This document shows positions 14,104 through 21,690 of a DNA stretch of 22,489 nt, one piece after another. Below the pieces are notes generated by a model that saw only the letters and a list, made by a program, of their open reading frames with translations, was not told the DNA's origin and made no database searches. Location of the stretch: assembly GCA_964217345.1 (NCBI GenBank), contig CAXPJI010000003.1, positions 1 to 22,489 of the forward strand. The letters are read 5' to 3'. A program made the position numbers and the translations under genes. Source of the DNA: UBA3478 sp964217345. Lineage in GTDB: Bacteria; Bacteroidota; Bacteroidia; Flavobacteriales; Flavobacteriaceae. Position 1 is the first letter of the stretch. Every line of letters starts with the position of its first letter.

Positions 14104-16176
14104 ATGAAACTTAATATTCAAACTATTTTACGCAAAACCACAAAGACGGTTCTAATGACAGCCGTATTTGCAAGTGCTAGCTTGACCGCACAAATAGACC
14201 GTTCACAACAACCCGCACCCAACGGGTCTCCGGTGATTAAATTAGAAGAACCCCAAACCTTTGAGCTTAAAAACGGATTAAAGGTTCTAGTAGTTGAAAA
14301 TCATAAACTACCTCGGGTTAGCGTTCAGTTGCTCTTAGACAATCCGCCCATCTTAGAAGGAGAAAAGGCAGGTGTGTCAAGCCTAACAGGAAGCCTCTTA
14401 GGTAAAGGATCTATGAATATCTCAAAGGACGATTACAACGATGAGGTAGACTTCTTAGGCGCATCAATCAATTTCTCTGGTCAAAGTGCTTTTGCTTCGA
14501 CTTTATCTAGAAATTTTCCTAGAATCATTGAGCTCATGGCCGATGCGGCGATTCATCCAAACTTCTCGGGGGAAGAGTTTGAAAAAGAAAAGGAACGATT
14601 CATTGAGGGGTTAAAGTCTGACGAAAAAAATGTTTCAGCAGTCGCTCGTCGTGTAGAGTCAGCACTTGCTTATGGAACCGCTCACCCGAATGGTGAGTTT
14701 TCGAGTATCGAAAGTATCGAGAAAGTTACCCTAGAAGATACCAAGGCGTTTTATGAAGACTTTTTTGTTCCAGAAAACGCTTATTTAGTATTGATCGGAG
14801 ATCTGACTTTAAAGGACGCGAAGAAACTAGTAAAATCAAATTTTGGAAAATGGAAGGCGAAATCTGCCAGACAAACTCCTTTCGCAGCAGCCTCGAATCC
14901 TGAAGCCACAGAAATCAACTTTGTTGATATGCCAAATGCTGTACAATCTGAAATTATTGTACAAAACCTGGTTGATCTTAAAATGAGTGATGAGGACTAT
15001 ATTCCTGCGCTTATTGCCAACCAAATTCTTGGAGGAGGAGCAGAAGGCAGGCTCTTTTTAAATCTTAGAGAGGATAAAGGATATACCTACGGATCCTATT
15101 CAGGTATCGGAAGCAGTAAGGACACCAAGGCACGTTTTAGAGCCACCGCGCAAGTTCGAAATGCCGTGACAGACTCCGCTGTAGTTCAAATTCTGGAAGA
15201 AGTGAAGCGAATTAGAACAGAGCTTGTTAATCAGGAAGATCTTAAAAACGCTAAAGAGAAATACAAAGGAAGTTTTGTGCGTTCTCTAGAACGTCCACAG
15301 ACGGTAGCAAATTTTGCCCTCAACATCGAAACTCAAGGTTTAGACGGGGACTTCTATGAGACCTATTTAAGCCGAATTGATGCAGTAACTGCCGAAGAGG
15401 TAATGGCCGCCGCCAACAAGTTTTTTGCTCTTAACAACCTCAGAATCGTGGTGGTAGGAAAGGGTGTTGAAGTAGCCGAAACTCTTGAAAATATCAATTT
15501 CGATGGTGCCAAACTGAAGGTAAACTACTTTGATCCATTTGCAAATTCAATCGAAAAACCAACCTTTAGCAAACCACTACCTGCAGGGCTTACTGCTCAA
15601 AAGGTAATTGCAAACTACCTAGATAAAGTAGGCGGAACTGAAGCTCTTGAAAACGTTAGTTCTTACGCTATAAAAGCTACTGCTACCATTCAGGGGATGA
15701 CTCTTGAGCTGGCAACTTCAGCAAAGGGAGCTAACTACACTCAGGAGATGAAAATGATGGGCAATGTTATGCAGCGTTCTGTACTTACCGAAAGTGAGGC
15801 CTATCAAGAGATGCAAGGTCAACGCATCCCAATGAGTGAGGAGGATCGCCAAAAAATGCAATTAGAAACAGGGATTGTTGCTGAATTAGCCTGGGTAGAT
15901 CATCCTGAAATTAAATTAACCGCTATCGAGTCGGTTAATGGTTCTGACGCATATGTTGTTCAGCTCACTAAGGATCGCGCCCTTTACTTCGATGTAAATT
16001 CGGGACTTAAGGTTCAGGAAATTGTAACGGTTGAAGCAGGCGGACAAACGATTACTCAAAAAGCCTCTTTCAGCGACTACAAAGAAGTTAACGGAATACT
16101 TATTCCTCATAGCGTTTCTAGAAATTTAGGACCACAGACACTAGATTTTAAGATCGCTGAAATCACCATTAACTAG
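14104..16176 (+). CDS. M16 family non-catalytic subunit with C-terminal LolA-like domain
   Basis: This 690-residue protein has a signal peptide (about 1-29, ending SLTA) and a two-repeat M16 body (about 45-470). At the zinc-motif position it reads GVSSLTGSLLGKG (90-102), so both His and the Glu are replaced (Ser93, Gly96, Ser97) and it cannot bind zinc there. It keeps the substrate-binding RLFLNLREDKGYTYG (316-330; Arg322 and Tyr327/Tyr329). After residue ~495 an extra beta-rich domain of about 195 residues follows (GMTLELATSAKG, DRALYFDVNSGLKVQEI, FSDYKEVNGILIPHSV), resembling LolA/outer-membrane-lipoprotein-sorting-like folds. It probably pairs with the catalytic subunit encoded 4 bases upstream. 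Confidence 0.9.
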   Translation: MKLNIQTILRKTTKTVLMTAVFASASLTAQIDRSQQPAPNGSPVIKLEEPQTFELKNGLKVLVVENHKLPRVSVQLLLDNPPILEGEKAGVSSLTGSLLGKGSMNISKDDYNDEVDFLGASINFSGQSAFASTLSRNFPRIIELMADAAIHPNFSGEEFEKEKERFIEGLKSDEKNVSAVARRVESALAYGTAHPNGEFSSIESIEKVTLEDTKAFYEDFFVPENAYLVLIGDLTLKDAKKLVKSNFGKWKAKSARQTPFAAASNPEATEINFVDMPNAVQSEIIVQNLVDLKMSDEDYIPALIANQILGGGAEGRLFLNLREDKGYTYGSYSGIGSSKDTKARFRATAQVRNAVTDSAVVQILEEVKRIRTELVNQEDLKNAKEKYKGSFVRSLERPQTVANFALNIETQGLDGDFYETYLSRIDAVTAEEVMAAANKFFALNNLRIVVVGKGVEVAETLENINFDGAKLKVNYFDPFANSIEKPTFSKPLPAGLTAQKVIANYLDKVGGTEALENVSSYAIKATATIQGMTLELATSAKGANYTQEMKMMGNVMQRSVLTESEAYQEMQGQRIPMSEEDRQKMQLETGIVAELAWVDHPEIKLTAIESVNGSDAYVVQLTKDRALYFDVNSGLKVQEIVTVEAGGQTITQKASFSDYKEVNGILIPHSVSRNLGPQTLDFKIAEITIN

Positions 16177-16178
16177 AG

Positions 16179-16613
16179 ATGGAGAAAATTCTCATCCTAT
16201 TCGCACTAATAGCAGGTCTAGCTGTATCATGCAAAGGTGAAACCTCTAAATCGAATACCGAAGCCAAAGTAGTAGATCCTTACACAATGGAAGGTGTGAT
16301 GGAGGTGCACGATGAAGTAATGCCAAAAATGGGTCAAATAGCAAAACTATCTAGTGCATTAAAACCACTAGCTGATGCTTCTCCTGAGGGTCCTGAGGCC
16401 AAAGCTATCGAGGATCTAAAAGTTGCTCACGAAGCCATGATGACTTGGATGAAAGAAATTGGAGACACTTTTACCCATGAAGAAATCATGAAAGGAGCTG
16501 CCTTAAGTGATGAAAAGAAAGAAGCGCTTCGAATTGAAGCAGATAAAATCGCAGAGGTAAAACGCTTAATGCTAGAGAGTATTACCAATGCTGAGGCCTT
16601 GTTAAAGAAATAA
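16179..16613 (+). CDS. Small helical lipoprotein
   Basis: The 144-residue protein has a lipoprotein signal ending GLAVSC, with Cys18 as the probable lipidation site, followed by KGETSKSN. The mature part is almost entirely predicted helix: MEGVMEVHDEVMPKMGQIAKL, then EDLKVAHEAMMTWMKEIGDTF and a Lys/Glu-rich C-terminal helix. I recall similar flavobacterial proteins carrying the misleading label viral A-type inclusion protein. No enzymatic motif is seen. It starts 2 bases after the M16 subunit gene, so it is co-transcribed and may be a membrane partner of the peptidase; that role is inferred from position only. Confidence 0.82.
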   Translation: MEKILILFALIAGLAVSCKGETSKSNTEAKVVDPYTMEGVMEVHDEVMPKMGQIAKLSSALKPLADASPEGPEAKAIEDLKVAHEAMMTWMKEIGDTFTHEEIMKGAALSDEKKEALRIEADKIAEVKRLMLESITNAEALLKK

Positions 16614-16636
16614 CGCGGGCATTTTTATTAACTGTA

Positions 16637-17995
16637 TTACAGGGCTGTCTTTGGCAGCCCTATTTTTATTTGCTTGATTCTTTTATTATCGATGCTTTCA
16701 ACCGTTAGGGTATACCCCTTGAAACGGATGATTTCTCCTCGCTTCGGAAATCCTTTGGTGATCTCTAGTACAAAACCAGCTAGGGTCTCAGACTCTCCCT
16801 TAAAATCTTCAAACACCTCTACGCTGCTCAATTCAGCAACACGATAGAAATCTTTTAACGAAGTTTTTCCTTCAAAAACATAAGTGTAATCATCGATACG
16901 AGAATAAACCAGATCGATATCGTCGTACTCATCACTGATGTCCCCAACAATCTCTTCAATCACATCTTCTAGAGTAATCACGCCAGAGGTTCCGCCATAC
17001 TCATCTACAACAATAGCTAAGTGTGTTTTTTGATTTTGAAAATCTGCCAATAAATCATCCAACTTTTTATTCTCTGGAACAAAAAAAGGAGCGCGCAAAA
17101 GGTTCTGCCACTCAAAATCATCTTCGTCTAAGTGCGGTAACAAGTCTTTGATAAAGAGTACTCCCAAGATCTTATCCATAGAGTCTTCAAAAACAGGTAC
17201 TCTTGAATACTCCTTTTCAGTGACCCGCTGCAACACCTCAGCATAGCTTAGGTCGCTTTTAAGGCCGAAAATATCAATGCGCGGACGCATTACTTGACGA
17301 GTTTCTGTATTACCAAAAGTCACAATTCCTTCGAGTAATTTCTTTTCCTCTGAGGTGGTATCTTCTTGGGAAGCTAATTCTAAGGCCTGAGAGAGATGAT
17401 CTACACTAATCTGCGCACGTTTATCAGCCAGTTTATCCTCAAGTAAGTGGCTTAATGACTGAAGTGGTCGACTTAACGGGCTAAAAAATTTGTCTAAAAC
17501 CGAAAGCACCGGTGTCATTCTCAAAGAGACAGTGATCGGATTTCTATTTGCATAGATCTTTGGCAAAATCTCACCGAAGATCAAAATCAAAATAGTTGCG
17601 ATGGCAATGTCAAATAGTGTTTGCAACGATAAGACTCCAAAAAGCAAGGTTTCTGAACCAGAGAACCAGAAATCAGAGAGACTTGTGAAAAGTAAAACAA
17701 TGGCAATATTGACTGCGTTATTTGCAATAAGGATCGTAGCCAATAAACGCTTTGGTGTAGATAGTAAGGCTAAGGTTTTTGCGCCTTTCTGTTCTGGATC
17801 TTCTTTCAGTTGATTGATTTCGGTTGCCGACAAACCAAATAACGCAACCTCTGACCCTGAAATCAATGCAGAACTGATGAGTAAAAATAGGAGTCCTATT
17901 ATAGAAAGAAGAAGCTCAAGGTTACCTAAAACGGCGGTCTCGTTAACAGCTAAAACAGTTGAAATTAAATTACTGGATAGGGGGTCTGAGCTCAT
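16637..17995 (-). CDS. gldE: GldE-like CNNM/CBS domain membrane protein
   Basis: This 452-residue protein has an N-terminal CNNM (DUF21) membrane domain (about 25-200; ISGSEVALFGLS at 45-56, ATILILIFGEILPKIYANRNP at 133-153), a CBS pair (about 234-350; VMRPRIDIFGL, YSRVPVFEDSMDKILGVLFIKDLL, HLAIVVDEYGGTSGVITLEDVIEEIVGDI) and a CorC/HlyC C-terminal domain (about 365-447). The long N-terminus and the gene order mutY-ssb-gldE match flavobacterial GldE, linked to gliding motility in Flavobacterium johnsoniae. CNNM proteins otherwise act in Mg2+ export. The usual gldD neighbour is absent downstream. It starts 3 bases after ssb. Confidence 0.88.
   Translation of the reverse strand: MSSDPLSSNLISTVLAVNETAVLGNLELLLSIIGLLFLLISSALISGSEVALFGLSATEINQLKEDPEQKGAKTLALLSTPKRLLATILIANNAVNIAIVLLFTSLSDFWFSGSETLLFGVLSLQTLFDIAIATILILIFGEILPKIYANRNPITVSLRMTPVLSVLDKFFSPLSRPLQSLSHLLEDKLADKRAQISVDHLSQALELASQEDTTSEEKKLLEGIVTFGNTETRQVMRPRIDIFGLKSDLSYAEVLQRVTEKEYSRVPVFEDSMDKILGVLFIKDLLPHLDEDDFEWQNLLRAPFFVPENKKLDDLLADFQNQKTHLAIVVDEYGGTSGVITLEDVIEEIVGDISDEYDDIDLVYSRIDDYTYVFEGKTSLKDFYRVAELSSVEVFEDFKGESETLAGFVLEITKGFPKRGEIIRFKGYTLTVESIDNKRIKQIKIGLPKTAL
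16641..16671 (+). terminator. Intrinsic terminator of M16 operon inside the gldE tail
   Basis: AGGGCTG (16641-16647) and CAGCCCT (16655-16661) form a 7-base-pair stem with loop TCTTTGG, followed by ATTTTTATTT on the plus strand. It lies 27 bases past the lipoprotein stop and within the last codons of the convergent gldE. There is no good U-run for the opposite strand. Confidence 0.7.
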
Positions 17996-17998
17996 AGT

Positions 17999-18436
17999 TT
18001 AGAACGGAAGATCGTCGTCTTCTGCAGGAGAAATATTAGCCGCAGGAGTCGCCGTCGGCTGACTAGCTGATGGTTGTCCCATAGGTGTCCCACCTTCTTT
18101 TGGAGGACTGAGGAACGTGAAGTCGGTGACATGCACCTCAGTGCTATAACGCATTTGTCCACTTTCATCTTGCCATTGACGGTTTTTCAGTCGCCCTTCA
18201 ACATAGATTTTGTCACCTTTCTTCAGGTACTTCTCACAAATCTCTGCTGCCTTGTTTCGCACAACTATGTTATGCCACTCGGTGTTTGAAACCTTTTCAC
18301 CAGTTTGTTTATTAGTGTAGGTTTCATTCGTAGCTACCGGAAATCTACCGATACAATTTCCACCTTCGAAATAGTGCATTTTAACCTCATCTCCTAGATG
18401 GCCAATGAGCATAACTTTGTTGAGTGTTCCTGACAT
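17999..18436 (-). CDS. ssb: Single-stranded DNA-binding protein
   Basis: SSB coats single-stranded DNA in replication, repair and recombination. The 145-residue protein has the OB-fold start TLNKVMLIGHLGDEVKM, then FPVATNETY, EWHNIVVRNKAAEICEKYLKKGDKIYVEGRL and YSTEVHVTDFTFL. A Pro/Thr/Ala-rich linker leads to the acidic tip AEDDDLPF. It lies 13 bases downstream of mutY and 3 bases upstream of gldE. A TACTTTTA box on the minus strand (18442-18449) immediately upstream could allow separate transcription. Confidence 0.97.
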   Translation of the reverse strand: MSGTLNKVMLIGHLGDEVKMHYFEGGNCIGRFPVATNETYTNKQTGEKVSNTEWHNIVVRNKAAEICEKYLKKGDKIYVEGRLKNRQWQDESGQMRYSTEVHVTDFTFLSPPKEGGTPMGQPSASQPTATPAANISPAEDDDLPF

Positions 18437-18449
18437 AAAAATAAAAGTA

Positions 18450-19490
18450 CTAAATTTTGAATTGTTGAAGCAATCGCTCCATTAAAGTTGAGGTCGGATA
18501 TTGATCAATTTCATCCATAGAAACCACCGGATGGTTTAGATTTTTTACCTCCACACGGTAAACTCTTACCTCGAGATGTCGATGAGAAAGCTTGTGCACT
18601 ATTGGGTTTTCACTAAGCAAAGTCGCCTTTGCGCTTTGCCCTACGAATGACTCAATTTCATTCGCAGTTAATTCGACCGAAGTATCAGATTCTATAAATG
18701 GAAACTCATACAATCCCGCCCAAATACCATGGTTAGGTCGTTTTACAAACCGTGTGTTTCGATTCTGGTCAAGCAACATCAAATAATGCAGATAACGCTT
18801 GCTTACTTTTACTTTTGACAATTTGACGGGTAAATCATCGATCTTATTAGTTGCTAATGCTAGGCATCGATCATTAAATATACAGTTCGTGCAATTCGGC
18901 TTTTTTGGGGTACACTCAGTCGCTCCAAATTCCATAATTGCCTGATTAAAAAGATCTGGATCTTTAGGATCAATTAAAGAGTCTGCCAATTCTTGAAATA
19001 ACTTTTGACCATTCGATTTGTTAATGGGCTCATCGATACCGAAAACACGCGACAAAACCCTGTAAACATTCCCATCAACAACTGCCTTTTTTTCCTTGAA
19101 AGCAAAGGAGGCTATTGCCGCTGCTGTATAGGGCCCAATACCTTTTAACTTCAAGAGTTCATCGTAGGTTTCTGGGAAACGTCCGCCAAAATCCTCGCAG
19201 ACAATTTCCGCTGTTTTTTTTAGGTTTCGAGCACGTGAATAGTAACCTAACCCTTGCCAAAGCTTTAGAACCTCTTCCTCATTTGCCGCTGCAAGATCTT
19301 GAACTGTGGGATAAGCTGCCTGAAACTTTTCATAATAAGGAAGTCCTTGCGCGACTCGAGTCTGTTGAAGAATTACCTCGGATAGCCAGATAAGGTATGG
19401 GTCACGCGTATCTCTCCAGGGAAGGGATCGTTTACTTATTAAATACCACTTTATAAGTGGAGCTGAAAAATATCGGTTATCTTCGCTCAT
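18450..19490 (-). CDS. mutY: A/G-specific adenine glycosylase MutY
   Basis: MutY removes adenine mispaired with 8-oxoguanine. The frame is open to 19586, but the family start is MSEDNRYFSAPLIKWY at 19490, giving 346 residues; the extra 32 codons would cover the promoter. Motifs (numbered from that start) are LPWRDTRDPY (23-32), WLSEVILQQTRV (35-46) with Glu38, the helix-hairpin-helix LKGIGPYTAAAIASFAF, VVDGNVYRVLSR (137-148) with catalytic Asp139, and the [4Fe-4S] loop with Cys193, Cys200, Cys203 and Cys209. The C-terminal NUDIX-like domain contains NHGIWAGLYEFPF and HKLSHRHLEV. It heads the mutY-ssb-gldE operon. Confidence 0.96.
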   Translation of the reverse strand: MSEDNRYFSAPLIKWYLISKRSLPWRDTRDPYLIWLSEVILQQTRVAQGLPYYEKFQAAYPTVQDLAAANEEEVLKLWQGLGYYSRARNLKKTAEIVCEDFGGRFPETYDELLKLKGIGPYTAAAIASFAFKEKKAVVDGNVYRVLSRVFGIDEPINKSNGQKLFQELADSLIDPKDPDLFNQAIMEFGATECTPKKPNCTNCIFNDRCLALATNKIDDLPVKLSKVKVSKRYLHYLMLLDQNRNTRFVKRPNHGIWAGLYEFPFIESDTSVELTANEIESFVGQSAKATLLSENPIVHKLSHRHLEVRVYRVEVKNLNHPVVSMDEIDQYPTSTLMERLLQQFKI

Positions 19491-19500
19491 CTGATATAGT

Positions 19501-19562
19501 AGCCTAAAATTTAGAGGCTTAAGGCTAAAAATGCATTTAATTCGTATATTTGCAAGCCTTAA
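19501..19562. repeat. Cluster of AGCCT/AGGCT repeats in mutY/HU divergent promoter
   Basis: Four copies of the pentamer occur in both orientations: AGCCT 19501-19505, AGGCT 19515-19519, AGGCT 19522-19526 and AGCCT 19555-19559. The outer ones form a perfect 8-base inverted pair, TTAAGGCT (19519-19526) and AGCCTTAA (19555-19562), that brackets the HU -7 box. It may be an operator. No known regulator is assigned. Confidence 0.4.
19545..19552 (+). promoter_or_regulatory. -7 promoter box for HU gene
   Basis: TATATTTG matches TAnnTTTG exactly, 34 bases before the ATG at 19587. No clear -33 TTTG is seen. It sits between the arms of the inverted AGGCT/AGCCT repeat. Confidence 0.55.
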
Positions 19563-19586
19563 AAAATTATTAAAGATAACCAGCAT

Positions 19587-19877
19587 ATGACGAAAGCAGA
19601 CATCGTAAGTAAAATCTCTGACAAATTAGGAATCGAGAAAGGAGACGTACAAGCTACTGTAGAGTCTTTCATGGAAGAAGTGAAAGCATCCCTAGAAAGT
19701 GGAGACAATGTTTACTTAAGAGGTTTTGGTAGCTTCATTATCAAAACAAGAGCTGAGAAAACAGGTCGTAACATTTCGAAGAACACAACTATTAAAATTC
19801 CTGCACACAACGTACCCGCATTTAAACCTGCTAAGGTTTTTGTAGAAGGCGTAAAAAACGGTGTAGAAGTAAAATAA
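19587..19877 (+). CDS. HU/IHF family DNA-binding protein
   Basis: This nucleoid-associated protein bends DNA as a dimer. Its 96 residues follow the family pattern: MTKADIVSKISDKLGIEKGD helices at the N-terminus, VYLRGFGSFIIKTRAEKTGRN entering the DNA-binding arm, the arm with conserved IPAHNVPAFKP (residues 71-81), and a final helix FVEGVKNG. It cannot be separated into HU or IHF subunit by sequence alone. The next ORF, of 29 codons, begins 26 bases downstream and a single terminator follows both. Confidence 0.95.
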   Translation: MTKADIVSKISDKLGIEKGDVQATVESFMEEVKASLESGDNVYLRGFGSFIIKTRAEKTGRNISKNTTIKIPAHNVPAFKPAKVFVEGVKNGVEVK

Positions 19878-19903
19878 GTATTAATCGATAAATCAACCGC
19901 ATT

Positions 19904-19993
19904 ATGCCGAGTGGAAAGAAAAGAAAAAGACACAAGGTAGCGACTCACAAGCGCAAGAAGCGCAGAAGAGCTAATCGCCACAAGAAGAAATAA
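19904..19993 (+). CDS. 29-residue highly basic protein
   Basis: A short ORF starts with ATG and encodes MPSGKKRKRHKVATHKRKKR followed by nine more residues ending HKKK. Of 29 residues, 17 are Lys or Arg and 3 are His, with no acidic residue. It lies 26 bases after the HU gene and ends just before a terminator hairpin, so it is very likely co-transcribed with HU. I recall near-identical small proteins at this place in other flavobacteria, which argues that it is real. The composition suits an rRNA-binding peptide like the tiny ribosomal proteins (bTHX, or the Bacteroidota-specific bL38 reported for the Flavobacterium ribosome). I cannot tell which, if either. Confidence 0.8.
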   Translation: MPSGKKRKRHKVATHKRKKRRRANRHKKK

Positions 19994-20027
19994 GTAAGCT
20001 CGGGCTCTGTCCCGAGTTACTATTTTT
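19994..20027 (+). terminator. Intrinsic terminator of HU operon
   Basis: CTCGGG (19999-20004) and CCCGAG (20011-20016) pair around loop CTCTGT. GTAA (19994-19997) and TTAC (20017-20020) extend the stem past one bulged G, and TATTTTT follows. It begins right after the stop of the 29-codon ORF. Confidence 0.88.
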
Positions 20028-20060
20028 CACCCCATACGTTCATTGACATTTTCGAATACC

Positions 20061-20126
20061 GCTGACAAAACACTTTGTGTTCTGCAGCACCATTATTAAT
20101 TAGTGTACTAGTATTTCTACTGGTGC
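20061..20126 (+). other. Two potential hairpins upstream of rng
   Basis: The first has outer arms GCTG (20061-20064) and CAGC (20085-20088) around AACAC-TTT-GTGTT (20069-20081). The second is GTACTAGTA (20105-20113) with TACTGGTGC (20118-20126), 9 pairs including two G-U, loop TTTC, and it ends 16 bases before the rng start codon. No exact TAnnTTTG box is seen in this 115-base gap. The pair may be a structured leader of the RNase G message. Confidence 0.4.
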
Positions 20127-20142
20127 AATAAATATCGTAACC

Positions 20143-21690
20143 GTGAATAAAGAATTAATCATTCGAACACAGAACAACACGGTCGATTTTGCCTTATTAA
20201 AAGACGGGAAATTAGTTGAATTACACCGAGAAGAAGGAGATAATAGCTTCTCTGTAGGAGACATATTTCTCGCGAAAGTACGCAAGCCGGTTACCGGTTT
20301 AAATGCTGCCTTTGTAAATGTGGGGTATCATAAAGATGCCTTTTTACACTATCATGATCTGGGGCCAAGAATTGGGTCTCTTATGAGCTTTACAAAGGGA
20401 GTGTTGAGCAAAAAAATTACGGATTTCAGTTTGACAAACTATCCGCTAGAAAAAGAAATAGATAAAGACGGCAGTATCAACGACGCGATTAAAGCTAACC
20501 AATCTATTCTGGTTCAAATAGTCAAAGAACCTATATCAACAAAAGGCCCACGAATTAGTTCAGAACTCTCGTTGGCAGGTAGATATGTAGTTATGGTACC
20601 TTTCTCAGATAGAGTCTCAGTTTCACAGAAAATCGAGAGTAAAAAAGAGAAGGATCGTCTCAAGAGGTTGGTGATGAGTATCAAACCTAAAGGTTTTGGT
20701 ATCATTGTGAGAACAGTAGCCGAAGGTCAAAAAGTAGCTAGCTTAGACGCTGACATACAACGCCTAATCGGAAAATGGAATACCCTATGCGCTAATGTTG
20801 CTCAAGGAAACCATCCATCTAAAGTACTCACTGAAGTTAATCGCTCTTTAAGTTTCATAAGAGACGTCTTTAACGAAAGCTTTACAGGTATACATGCCGA
20901 CGATCCTACAATGGTCGAAAGCATCAAAGATTACCTCACTGAAATATCACCCAAACACGAATCGATTGTTAAGCTTCATACAGGAGCCGTTCCAATCTAT
21001 GAGAAATTTGGGATTGATCGACAAATTAAAACATCATTAGGAAAGACCGCTTCTATGTCAAAAGGGGCGTACCTAGTGATTGAGCACACCGAAGCCATGC
21101 ATGTCATCGATGTCAATAGTGGCAATCGATCTAACAAAGCAAATAATCAAGAAGACACTGCACTTGAAGTAAATCTCATTGCTGCGACAGAAGTTGCTAG
21201 ACAACTACGTCTGCGCGATATGGGAGGAATTATCGTAGTCGACTTCATTGATATGGCTAAGAATGAACATCGCAAACAGCTCTATGATCACCTGCGTGAA
21301 GAGATGAGTGATGATCGTGCAAAGCACAAAATTTTACCGCCGACAAAGTTCGGTCTGATTCAAATCACGAGACAACGTGTAAGACCAGAGGTAAATATAA
21401 AGACCCGCGAAAAAGATCCGAATGAAAATGGAACTGTTGAAGCTCCAATCGTTTTGATTGACAAAATGAATTATGAAATCGAAAAGATTTTAAGCAAAAA
21501 GAATAACAAAGGAGGTATCTACTTAAACGTCCACCCGTTTATTGCAGCTTATCTCACCAAAGGGCTTAATTCTATTCGTTTTCGCTGGTTCTTAAAGCAC
21601 AAGAAGTGGATACATATTATCCCTCGAGATGCCTATACCTACTTACACTACCGTTTCAAAAATAAACAAGGCAAAACGATACGTTTATAG
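20143..21690 (+). CDS. rng: Ribonuclease E/G family endoribonuclease (RNase G)
   Basis: This single-strand-specific endoribonuclease acts in rRNA maturation and mRNA decay. Translation starts at GTG, giving the family N-terminus (M)NKELIIRTQ and 515 residues. An S1-like domain (about 36-125; FSVGDIFLAKVRKPVTGLNAAFVNVG, DAFLHYHDLG) carries an insertion around 77-116 relative to the E. coli enzyme. The catalytic metal-site motifs are HVIDVNSGN (320-328, Asp323) and GGIIVVDFIDM (361-371, Asp367). After QRVRPEVNIKTRE the usual zinc-link CPxCxG is replaced by DPNENG (425-430), so both zinc cysteines are missing. A strong terminator follows. Confidence 0.95.
   Translation: MNKELIIRTQNNTVDFALLKDGKLVELHREEGDNSFSVGDIFLAKVRKPVTGLNAAFVNVGYHKDAFLHYHDLGPRIGSLMSFTKGVLSKKITDFSLTNYPLEKEIDKDGSINDAIKANQSILVQIVKEPISTKGPRISSELSLAGRYVVMVPFSDRVSVSQKIESKKEKDRLKRLVMSIKPKGFGIIVRTVAEGQKVASLDADIQRLIGKWNTLCANVAQGNHPSKVLTEVNRSLSFIRDVFNESFTGIHADDPTMVESIKDYLTEISPKHESIVKLHTGAVPIYEKFGIDRQIKTSLGKTASMSKGAYLVIEHTEAMHVIDVNSGNRSNKANNQEDTALEVNLIAATEVARQLRLRDMGGIIVVDFIDMAKNEHRKQLYDHLREEMSDDRAKHKILPPTKFGLIQITRQRVRPEVNIKTREKDPNENGTVEAPIVLIDKMNYEIEKILSKKNNKGGIYLNVHPFIAAYLTKGLNSIRFRWFLKHKKWIHIIPRDAYTYLHYRFKNKQGKTIRL

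Noticed and set aside
14836..16110. Minus-strand ORFs inside the second M16 subunit
   Set aside because: They are short antisense frames with no domain or promoter.
17601..18289. Plus-strand ORFs opposite gldE and ssb
   Set aside because: They are antisense shadows with no support.
19491..19586. 32-codon upstream extension of mutY
   Set aside because: It covers the divergent promoter region with the HU -7 box and has no MutY-like sequence; MSEDNRY is the family start.
19712..19981. Minus-strand ORF across the HU gene and the 29-codon ORF
   Set aside because: It is antisense to two better-supported genes and has no known domain.
20043..20048. TTGACA, resembling a sigma-70 -35 box, before rng
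   Set aside because: Bacteroidota housekeeping promoters use a different consensus, and no matching -10 box lies at the right distance.
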